64,000 nt of DNA, from assembly GCA_020638635.1 (NCBI GenBank), contig JACKIE010000014.1, positions 10,357 to 74,356 of the forward strand. Direction: 5' to 3'. The DNA is from Planctomycetota bacterium (GTDB lineage: Bacteria; Planctomycetota; UBA8742; UBA2392). Every line of letters starts with the position of its first letter. Within the stretch, counting starts at the first letter, position 1. The translations under genes were made by a program, and so were the position numbers. The notes beneath the pieces are model-generated. The model had not been told where the DNA came from, searched no databases, and was given only the letters and a program-made list of their open reading frames with translations. Positions 57,557-64,000 of the stretch are shown one piece after another.

Positions 57557-57952
57557 GTGGAACTGACCGACAAGCGCACACTGAAGTTCATCGACGAGCA
57601 TCGTCGCGGCCGCCTGGACCTTCTCGAGGAATACGAGCTTGCGCCCTGGGCGGCGATGTACGCCGCGCTGCACCACTTCGGCTACCCGAACAACAAGATT
57701 CCGGAAGGCAAGCAGAGCACCTTCAGCTACGTGTTCAACACGGCCTATGACGGGCTGTACATCGAGCTGTCGGACTTCAAGGCATTCATCACCGTGCACC
57801 TGCTGTACACGGACGTCGCGGGCGAAGAAATGGCCCAGAAGCACCGCGACGAAATGCGCCGCGCGGGTGAAGACCTGATCGAGACGCTGAAACAGCCGGT
57901 AGACCACTTCGGCACGCTGTTCGACCCGATGAACCCCACCTTCACGGAGTAG
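57557..57952 (+). CDS. Unknown cytoplasmic protein, 131 residues
   Basis: No family recognised. The protein is mixed alpha/beta, acidic and soluble (DLLEEYELAPWAAMYAALHH; FSYVFNTAYDGLYIELSDFK). The start is GTG 57557 and no strong ribosome-binding site is seen. It is separated from the coaC operon by a REP-B word, so it may be the last gene of that operon. Confidence 0.65.
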   Translation: MELTDKRTLKFIDEHRRGRLDLLEEYELAPWAAMYAALHHFGYPNNKIPEGKQSTFSYVFNTAYDGLYIELSDFKAFITVHLLYTDVAGEEMAQKHRDEMRRAGEDLIETLKQPVDHFGTLFDPMNPTFTE

Positions 57953-58033
57953 CTCGCGTTACGGACCTCCGATCCACAGTTGTCGTGAACGTCATGCGAC
58001 CACCAGGCGACGGCTGAAGTCAGTCAGGTCGCT

Positions 58034-58231
58034 CCGGCCCGAAGGGCCGACTCAAACAGCCCAGGCCGAAGGCCAGGGATCCGGGAATACAGGACCTCTC
58101 TCGGCCTGAAAGGCCGATTCATCCGGAATGGTGGTGTTGTGAACGGCCCTTGCAGGGCCGGCGTCCTCGGTACACATCACAATCCCAAGGCTTCGCCTTG
58201 GGCTGTTGGAGCAGCCCTTTCAGGGCCGACA
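58034..58231. repeat. REP-A cluster, copies 6 and 7 in opposite orientation
   Basis: Reverse copy (CCGGCCCGAAGGGCCGA ... CCAGGCCGAAGGCCAGGG ... CGGCCTGAAAGGCCGATTCA) head-to-head with a forward copy (TGTGAACGGCCCTTGCAGGG ... CCCAAGGCTTCGCCTTGGG ... GCCCTTTCAGGGC). It fills most of the 324-nt gap between convergent genes. Confidence 0.85.
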
Positions 58232-58276
58232 GTTTCTCCGGTGTTTGGCGGGCTGAACATTCAAATGGCGTTGCGG

Positions 58277-59887
58277 CTACGCCGTCAAATTCGCACTGCG
58301 CCAATCTGGCTCAGCCGTCTCTTCGAGTCCCGCGTTCAGCTGCTCGTACAGGCCGGGGGCCTGTTGTTTCAGCCGCTGCAGGCTTTCAGGCGCGATGGAT
58401 TCCAGCCGGCACAGCAGCGCCTTGCGCACCGCGGCAGGCTCGTCGCCAAGCGTTCTCCCGTTGAACAGGCCGGCCGGCTTGCCCTCGTGAACGGCCGCGC
58501 GCAGGGCCAGCAGCTTCTTCGTCATTTTGCCCAGGGTGGCGTTGATGACGACGGTGGACTGCGGCGCGGCCTTGCCGATCTCTTTCATGCGCAGGAACAC
58601 CGCCTCGGCGTCGGCCAGTGCGGCGGGATCGGGCGGTGTCGCGTCCCGGCCGACGGCGCCGACGCAGCGTGCGCAGTGCAGGTTCAGCAACTCCGGCAGC
58701 ACGTAATCGACCGTGGCGATAGCGAACTGCTGACCCGCCGCCAGCCGGTCGGCACGCAGCAGGACGTCAGCGGCTTCCTCGAGTTCTCCCAACGCGGTCA
58801 GCTTGCCGCCCAGCATGGCCAGGAAGGCGGGCAGCAGCATCAGGTCGTTGATTTCCTCGAAGATGCCTGCGGCCTCGCGCTGCGCTGCGAGGCATTGGCC
58901 GATACGCCCGCGCGTCCACAGCAGTTGTCCCAGGTTGCCCAGGGTCATGGCCTCAGAGCGCCGGTGTCCAAGCTCGCGCAGGGTGCGCAACGCCAGCAGG
59001 TAGGAGGCTTCAGCCTGGTCGAACCGTTTCTGCTGCAGGTACACGTTTGCCTGGTTGCTCAGGCACTGGGCTTCGTCGAGGCGGGCGCCGTGGCGCCGGA
59101 AGATATCCAGCGCGCGCGCGTAGCATTCGAGCGCCGCGCGGAAGCGGTCGTGCGTGCGGTGGACGCCGCCAATGGCCATCAGGGTCGTACCCGCGGCGGC
59201 GTGGCTGCCGGCGGCCAGGTTCAGCTCAAGCGCCTCTTCCAGCAGGTCCAGGGGTTTTTCGTCGCCTCCCGTGTGGCGCATCAGGATGGCGCGATGGGTC
59301 AGGGAGCGCCCGAGCGACGCCCGGTCTCCGACTTCGCGCTGGATCGCGACGGCCCGGTCGATCAGCGGCGCGGCGTCCTGGGGCCGACCCGACTGCATGT
59401 AAATGCTGCCGAGGGTGTCCAGCCAGCGGGCTTCCTCCGCGCGGCCGTGGGCTCGCGCCCGCGGCAACTCGGTCGTCAGCAGCTCGGCGGCCCTGATGCC
59501 GTCGCCGCGTCGAAAAGTCAGCAGGGCCAGGCGCTGGCTTGCGCCCAACTGCTGCGTGTTGTCGGCGAGCGGATGTGACCGGATGTCCTCAAGCAGCCCG
59601 AGCGCGGACGCGTCGTGCCAGGTCTGCTCCGCGTGATCGACGGCCGCCATCAGGTACTCGAGTTCCAGCCGGGCAAGCTCGGGCGGCATGGGTTGGGGGC
59701 TGCCGGCGCGCAGGTGAACCAGCAGCTCGGCCGCGTGCGGCGGACGCTGATCGGCGGGCAGGCTGCCGTGCAGGAATTGGAAGGCAGCCAGGTGCAAGGC
59801 GGCGCGGTCGGCCGGCAACTGAAGCTGGTAGGCCGCCTCGCGCAGCATGACGTGCTGGAACAGGTAGACAGTCTCGCCGGCGTCCAT
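58277..59887 (-). CDS. TPR protein with an N-terminal STAND-ATPase-tail segment (paralogue B)
   Basis: The 536-residue protein begins VYLFQHVMLREAAYQLQLPA and continues ...RAALH, the same motif that opens the 5034-6725 protein. TPR units follow (ARWLDTLGSIYMQSGRPQDA; QCLSNQANVYLQQKRFDQAE; MTLGNLGQLLWTRGRIGQCL). The last residues (EPDWRSANLTA) also resemble the end of paralogue A. No kinase, cyclase or ATPase domain is encoded next to it. The two genes probably diverged from one ancestor that had lost its catalytic part. Confidence 0.85.
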   Translation of the reverse strand: MDAGETVYLFQHVMLREAAYQLQLPADRAALHLAAFQFLHGSLPADQRPPHAAELLVHLRAGSPQPMPPELARLELEYLMAAVDHAEQTWHDASALGLLEDIRSHPLADNTQQLGASQRLALLTFRRGDGIRAAELLTTELPRARAHGRAEEARWLDTLGSIYMQSGRPQDAAPLIDRAVAIQREVGDRASLGRSLTHRAILMRHTGGDEKPLDLLEEALELNLAAGSHAAAGTTLMAIGGVHRTHDRFRAALECYARALDIFRRHGARLDEAQCLSNQANVYLQQKRFDQAEASYLLALRTLRELGHRRSEAMTLGNLGQLLWTRGRIGQCLAAQREAAGIFEEINDLMLLPAFLAMLGGKLTALGELEEAADVLLRADRLAAGQQFAIATVDYVLPELLNLHCARCVGAVGRDATPPDPAALADAEAVFLRMKEIGKAAPQSTVVINATLGKMTKKLLALRAAVHEGKPAGLFNGRTLGDEPAAVRKALLCRLESIAPESLQRLKQQAPGLYEQLNAGLEETAEPDWRSANLTA

Positions 59888-59929
59888 GCCGCGATCATAG
59901 CGAGGTCAGGTGCTTGACCGCAGGGCGGT

Positions 59930-60385
59930 TCAGGGCGTCATGGGGCGGTTGGTCATCCAGTCGTGGATGGTTTCCATGGCCTTGATGACCTGGCCGGCTT
60001 CGCGGTCGTTGGCATGCTCGAGCGCCAGCGCCACACGCGTGGGGCCCACGGGCTCCACGCTATCCAGCACCTTCTGCGCCTTCTTGGTCAGCTTCAGCTC
60101 GCGCTTGCGTTTGTCGGCAGGGTTGACTTCGCGTGTGATGTAGCCGTTCTTTTCGAGCCGGTTCAGCATCTGGGTGATGGCGGGCTGCGCCTTACCCAGC
60201 AACTCGGTGAGGCTGGTGGTGGTGATGTCGTGCGAGCGCTCCACGGCGCGCAGCAGGGCGTACTGCTTGGCGGTCAGGCCGTGCTGCGCCTCGAGCTCGC
60301 GCGACCAGGCCTCGTGCGCGTGCTCGTTGGCCCAGTAAATACGTAAGAACTCGCGAACGTAAGCGAGTGCCGCCTTGGTCTCCAT
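59930..60385 (-). CDS. MarR-family transcriptional regulator
   Basis: The 151-residue winged-helix regulator shows LTAKQYALLRAVERSHDITT, TSLTELLGKAQPAITQMLNR (recognition helix) and LEKNGYITREVNPADKRKRE (wing), with helical dimerisation arms at both ends. ATG 60385 begins METKAALAYVRE. Its target is not visible; the neighbouring genes on this strand are unrelated. Confidence 0.92.
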   Translation of the reverse strand: METKAALAYVREFLRIYWANEHAHEAWSRELEAQHGLTAKQYALLRAVERSHDITTTSLTELLGKAQPAITQMLNRLEKNGYITREVNPADKRKRELKLTKKAQKVLDSVEPVGPTRVALALEHANDREAGQVIKAMETIHDWMTNRPMTP

Positions 60386-60477
60386 TGCCTGAGGATAGCG
60401 GCCCGGCGGGCACCAGCGCCAGAACATAACGGGATTATGAAAACTGGACCCCGGGGGTCCACGTTGACTGTTTTAGT

Positions 60478-60503
60478 AAAGGAAGCGGTTCCGCGTTTCC
60501 TTT
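60478..60503 (-). terminator. Hairpin downstream of the large lipoprotein gene
   Basis: AAAGGAAGCGG / CCGCGTTTCCTTT, with a further GGACCCCGGGGGTCC palindrome at 60446-60460. The former is probably the transcription end of the minus-strand lipoprotein gene. Confidence 0.6.
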
Positions 60504-60552
60504 CCGACGGGCGCTTTGCGCGGCGCCGCCCCGTCGTGGCTGGTGTTCAGGC

Positions 60553-62856
60553 TCAGGAAATCGTGGTGTTTGCCGTCCCCGATGTCTGCGCGGTCTGCGT
60601 ACCGGTGGCTACGTCGATGGCCGTGGCCGTGAAGTCGGCGGTCAGCACGCCGGTGCGGGTGGGGTCGGTGCGCACCGTCAGTAAGATGGCGTCCGTGTTC
60701 GCGATGCCGGTCAGGGTCACAGGCATGGCGTGTCCGCCGCTGGAATCCAGCAGCAGGGTTTCGAAGTACAGGCCCGAGGAACCCACGCCCTCGAAGAACG
60801 AGTCGCCCAGCTGCAGCACCGTGGTCTCGCCGTCGAAGGTGATGGTCAGGCTCGCCTGCGTGACCTTAAGGGTCTGCATTACGGCGCCGGCGCGCGGGCT
60901 GGCGCTGAAATCCAGCCGGATGTCGAAGCTGTCGCCAGCCGTCACCGCGGCCGGCAGGGTGGGTGCCGCCAGGGCGTCCAGTTGCGCGGTCTGGTCCGGC
61001 ACCGCGGGTCCCAGCTGCACGGTGCGGTTGAAGCCGACCACGTCGCTGGTGGTGGGCGTGGCGGGCCCGCTGCTGAGCACCGGCGTGAATTTCACCGGCG
61101 CGCCCAGCAGCAGGTCGGCCGGGATGGCGGTGTCCAGGAACATGAAGCGATAGCTGAGCTCGGCCACATCGCCGGTGTTCAGGTTGGCGGTGGGCAGAGC
61201 GCTCTCGAAAATCAGCGCGCGGTTCGCCGCGGCGCCGCCGAACACGTCCGCCACCACGGGATTGCCCAGCTGGCTGTAAGCGCTGAGGCCCAGGTCCAGG
61301 CCCAGGTTGTTGACCGCGGCCGGACCCGGGTTGGTGACGCGCACCCGCAGCTCGTACACGTCGTCCACGCCGGGCGTCAGGGAGGCGGGGTCGGCGCTGC
61401 CCAGGTTGTTGCCGTACTCGGCCTCGTGCAACTCGCCCAGGGCGTCCACGCGGCCGATCTGCACGCTGACCAGCAGGGGCTCCGTGCGGTCGGTGACGCG
61501 GGCGTCGGCGACCAGCTGGTGCTCGACGTCGCGGGCGGTGGACTTGATCTCGGGCTGGTTCTCGATGATCAGGCGCACGATGCGGAAGTCAGCCCCGGAG
61601 GCGACCTGCAGGGCGGGGTGCACGGTGCGGGTGGTGACCGCAAAGTCGGGAATGCGCAGTTGCAGCTCGGTGTCGCTGTGGAACTGGTACTCGCCGTCCA
61701 CGCCCACCGAGTCACGGTCCACGAAGAACTCCGCGCCCGCGTCGTCGGCGCTGCGGAACACGAAGCGGTCCGTGTTGCGCAGCCCGGCGCCCTTGATCGT
61801 CATCACAAGGTTGCCCGAGTACGGGTAGTTCTGAACGTCGAAGCTGTCGATGCGCGTGGGGCGCAGCGCGCCGGTGGCCGTGGACTGCACGTCCAGGATG
61901 TCGGCGGGCGCCGGGTCGAAGCCGCCGCCGGCGCGGGCGTTGCTCAGGAAGCCCTGTTGCAGCGGGGTCAGCGCGTGGGTGCTGAGCCACAGCAGCAGGC
62001 TGGATTCGCCCGTGGGCTCGCGCCCGACCAGCGCCGGCACCTGGTTCAATACCGGCTCCGGCGTGCCGAAGTACTGGCCGTCGAGGGCGCCGTCCTGGGC
62101 GTCATGGAACAGGGCCTCGTAGAAATCCAGCGCGTTGTCGGCGGCAGCCGTGGTGTTGGAGAAGTCGTTGGCCGCGATCGCGAGCTGCAGGCAGACGTAG
62201 GCATAGGCCTGGCAGCGGTCGGAATCCTCCAGGTAGAACACGTCCAGGGGTTCGAATTCCGAGCCGCTGGGGGGCGTTACGCCCTCGCTGGAGGGGTCCA
62301 CCCGCACGCCGAAGTTGGCGGCCGTGGCGGCGTGCACGGCGTTGACCACTTCGCGGTCGAAGCGTTGTTTGCCGGGGCCGAACTCCTCCGTGGGCAGGCG
62401 CATCAGGCTGTGGAAGGCCATGGTGGTGATCGGGTTGATTGCCACGTAGATCTCGCCGCCGCGCCACTCGTTCAGCACGGCCACCCAGGGCTGGCGCGGG
62501 TCGTCCCACACCACGTCGGGCGCGCCGACGGCGCCGAAGTCGCGGTACAGGGCGGTGGGGCCAGGGCGCGCCACCAGGATCAACGGCCGGCCCAGGTAGG
62601 CGTCCGGCAGCTCGATCGCGAAGCGCCCGTTGGCGCGGCTGGTGCCGACGCCGACGCGGCCGGTGATGGATTCCAGCGACTCGAACTCGAGCGCGTCGTA
62701 AACGTCGATGGCGCAGCCGCCGATGGCGGGCTGGCCCACAATGCCCATCACGCCGCCGAAATCGTCCGATTGCACCTCGTCGCAGCCGGGAAGCAGGCCC
62801 AGCGCGGCAATCAGCAGGCACAGACAGGATATCGCTTGCTTCAACGGGTCACCCAC
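60553..62856 (-). CDS. Large lipoprotein, unknown function
   Basis: The 767-residue precursor has a lipobox (AALGLLPGC, about residue 25). The N-terminal half includes a transthyretin-like unit (GRVGVGTSRANGRFAIELPD) and a helical, Asn/Asp-rich part. The C-terminal half has Ig/cadherin-like beta domains (DDVYELRVRVTNPGPAAVNN; a terminal ILLTVRTDPTRTGVLTADFT). No catalytic motif is seen. The GTG start overlaps the previous gene by 16 nt. It is probably surface-exposed. Confidence 0.72.
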   Translation of the reverse strand: MGDPLKQAISCLCLLIAALGLLPGCDEVQSDDFGGVMGIVGQPAIGGCAIDVYDALEFESLESITGRVGVGTSRANGRFAIELPDAYLGRPLILVARPGPTALYRDFGAVGAPDVVWDDPRQPWVAVLNEWRGGEIYVAINPITTMAFHSLMRLPTEEFGPGKQRFDREVVNAVHAATAANFGVRVDPSSEGVTPPSGSEFEPLDVFYLEDSDRCQAYAYVCLQLAIAANDFSNTTAAADNALDFYEALFHDAQDGALDGQYFGTPEPVLNQVPALVGREPTGESSLLLWLSTHALTPLQQGFLSNARAGGGFDPAPADILDVQSTATGALRPTRIDSFDVQNYPYSGNLVMTIKGAGLRNTDRFVFRSADDAGAEFFVDRDSVGVDGEYQFHSDTELQLRIPDFAVTTRTVHPALQVASGADFRIVRLIIENQPEIKSTARDVEHQLVADARVTDRTEPLLVSVQIGRVDALGELHEAEYGNNLGSADPASLTPGVDDVYELRVRVTNPGPAAVNNLGLDLGLSAYSQLGNPVVADVFGGAAANRALIFESALPTANLNTGDVAELSYRFMFLDTAIPADLLLGAPVKFTPVLSSGPATPTTSDVVGFNRTVQLGPAVPDQTAQLDALAAPTLPAAVTAGDSFDIRLDFSASPRAGAVMQTLKVTQASLTITFDGETTVLQLGDSFFEGVGSSGLYFETLLLDSSGGHAMPVTLTGIANTDAILLTVRTDPTRTGVLTADFTATAIDVATGTQTAQTSGTANTTIS

Positions 62857-63581
62857 ATCACGACGGCCGCCAGCATGCCAACCAGCGGCAGCAGCGCCAG
62901 CAGCAGGCCCAGGCAGCCTTTTTTCGCGGGGGCGTCCGCATCGGGGGCTTCGCGGCCGGGGATGCGCTTGGCGGACTCGGGGATGGCGCCCGCGTTTTCG
63001 TCCAGGTGCTTCATGCGCATCATGGCGTCATCGAGCAGGCCGCCCAGGTTGGGGAAGCGCTCGCGCGCCGCGCGCAGCACCTCGAGGGCCCGCAACGAGT
63101 TCGAGTCGCCCAGGTAGGGCGCGACCTCGGCGATTTGGTTTTCCTTCAGGGTGCCGGTCTCGATCAGCTCGCTGATGTAATCTCCGCCGGCCTCGTACTT
63201 CTGCTCGCGCAGGGCGCTGACCAGGCGCGACATGCTGAGCGCGCCGGACTTCACCCACTCCAGGATCACTTCGCGCCCCGGGCCCGGGAAATCCACCATC
63301 GCCGTCAGCGCGATGTTCACCGACTCGCGCATGCCCGAGGCCGCGCCTTCCTTTAACAAGGGCACGGCATGGAAGTTCCGCAGCGCCGCCGCCTGGTTCA
63401 TGGCGTCGCGCATGCCCGGCTCGCCTTCCTTCATGCGGGCGCGGATCTGCAGCAGCTTCTGCTCTAGCTTCTCGTCGGGAACGTGCAGGCTGCGGCCGCA
63501 ACCGGCGCAGTCGAACTGCTCGACTTGCGAGCGGTCGATCTCGTATTTCTTGCCGCAGATGCACTCGACGTAAACGGTCAT
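62841..63581 (-). CDS. Zinc-ribbon protein with HEAT-like helices and C-terminal membrane anchor
   Basis: The 246-residue protein starts with a zinc ribbon (VECICGKKYEIDR ... FDCAGCGRSLHV; a C-x-C and C-x-x-C pair), then helical repeats (about 50-190; AMNQAAALRNFHAVPLLKEG), and ends in a membrane segment (LGLLLALLPLVGMLAAVVMW). It is a tail-anchored protein of unknown function. It is read just before the large lipoprotein, which it overlaps, so the two are probably one operon. Confidence 0.75.
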   Translation of the reverse strand: MTVYVECICGKKYEIDRSQVEQFDCAGCGRSLHVPDEKLEQKLLQIRARMKEGEPGMRDAMNQAAALRNFHAVPLLKEGAASGMRESVNIALTAMVDFPGPGREVILEWVKSGALSMSRLVSALREQKYEAGGDYISELIETGTLKENQIAEVAPYLGDSNSLRALEVLRAARERFPNLGGLLDDAMMRMKHLDENAGAIPESAKRIPGREAPDADAPAKKGCLGLLLALLPLVGMLAAVVMWVTR

Positions 63582-63623
63582 CGCGGCGGGAGCATAGCCC
63601 CGGGCGGCGGCCGGGTCAAAGCT

Positions 63624-64000
63624 TCAGAACAGCTCGAGTTGCCGGGTGCGAGCCGGCACGCGGGCGTGGCTGGTGGGCAGCTCTTCCAGCTTCACCTTGC
63701 GGGGCGCGAAGCGCATCAGCTTGTTGCCCACCACGCCGCCGTAGCGCTGCACCAGCTCGTCGAAACTGTGCACCAGGAAGGGGAAGCGCTCCGGCTCGAC
63801 GTGCGGCAGGGCTTCCTCAAGGATGGTGTCCACCACGGCGTCGAAATCGCTGCCATGGAACTCGTTGCGGCCGGGAAAGCGCCGCAGGTCGCCGTTGAAC
63901 TTGGGGCTCACGTGGTACAGCTCATGCAGCAGCGTGTGCAGGCGCTCGCGCGGGGGCTGGTCAAGAAAGCGCGGCAGGAAGTAGGTGATGTAGTAGAGAA
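63624..64000 (-). CDS. Putative zinc metallopeptidase, partial (5' end outside window)
   Basis: The 125 C-terminal residues are visible and the frame is open at the right edge. The zinc-binding HExxH is HELYH (63912-63926 on the complement), preceded by PRERLHTLL and followed by VSPKFNGDLRRFPGRNEFHG, in which the last His could be the third ligand. The pattern LHELYHxSPxFxGxLRRxxGR occurs in a family of putative metallopeptidases. The internal GTG at 63911 is not the start. Confidence 0.7.
   Translation of the reverse strand, partial: LYYITYFLPRFLDQPPRERLHTLLHELYHVSPKFNGDLRRFPGRNEFHGSDFDAVVDTILEEALPHVEPERFPFLVHSFDELVQRYGGVVGNKLMRFAPRKVKLEELPTSHARVPARTRQLELF

Noticed and set aside
60730..63117. 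795-codon frame antisense to the large lipoprotein
   Set aside because: A shadow frame. The lipoprotein has a lipobox, domains and sensible gene overlap.

Overview
This is a high-GC, gene-dense bacterial chromosome segment with about 57 protein genes, two tRNA genes and an unusually rich set of intergenic palindromes. The organism is most probably a planctomycete (Planctomycetota) or a close relative. The reasons are a serine/threonine kinase fused to a TPR tail, many TPR, WD40, DUF1579 and carboxypeptidase-regulatory-like proteins, an ECF sigma gene followed by a small membrane protein, and the gene order tpiA-secG-yicC-gmk-rpoZ-coaC. No rRNA or other strong taxonomic marker is present, so this is inference.

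Layout. 1-1.7 kb (minus): GrpB-like protein, ECF sigma factor, and a membrane protein running off the left edge. 1.8-5.0 kb (plus): an ABC-2 exporter whose ATPase and permease genes are separated by a REP-RAYT-REP unit. 5.0-11.1 kb (plus): TPR protein, DUF899 thioredoxin-like protein, RNase R, TPR protein. 11.2-14.7 kb (minus): 2-oxoacid:ferredoxin oxidoreductase and a DUF6941 protein. 14.7-17.7 kb: mobile-element debris (broken integrase, an unknown low-GC gene, a second RAYT). 17.8-28.6 kb: Ser/Thr kinase, trypsin-like protease, ClpC, secreted proteins, tRNA-Ala. 28.8-38.9 kb: tRNA-Leu, acyl-CoA dehydrogenase, a third RAYT, WD40 protein, EamA transporter, a large secreted protein, DHH phosphoesterase. 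39-43.4 kb: cytochrome P460-like lipoprotein, DUF1579 protein, and an arsenic operon arsR-arsI-aqpS-arsC (minus). 43.4-47 kb: repeat-rich stretch with a DUF4261 protein, a GYF-like protein, a MITE-like element and an HTH-TPR regulator. 47.2-49.4 kb (plus): a methyltransferase and a TlpA-like thioredoxin read through an in-frame TGA. 49.4-53.7 kb (minus): membrane protein, Aat, and a lower-GC patch with an SDH_sah-type protein and small genes. 53.9-58 kb (plus): the tpiA-coaC housekeeping cluster. 58-64 kb (minus): TPR protein, MarR regulator, large lipoprotein, zinc-ribbon protein and the 3' end of a metallopeptidase.

The two most notable signals are these. First, codon 286 of the TlpA-like gene at 48116-49381 is TGA exactly where the first redox-active cysteine of CGPC should be. 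The downstream frame is intact and a stem-loop begins 11 nt after the TGA, so a UGPC selenoprotein is the best reading. Second, three different RAYT transposases lie within 28 kb, together with several palindrome families and a separate class of inverted repeats built from short degenerate words. At least seven genes have their stop codon inside, or at the boundary of, one of these repeats, and several more genes carry palindromes in frame. The repeats therefore seem to be reshaping gene 3' ends and intergenic regions across the window.
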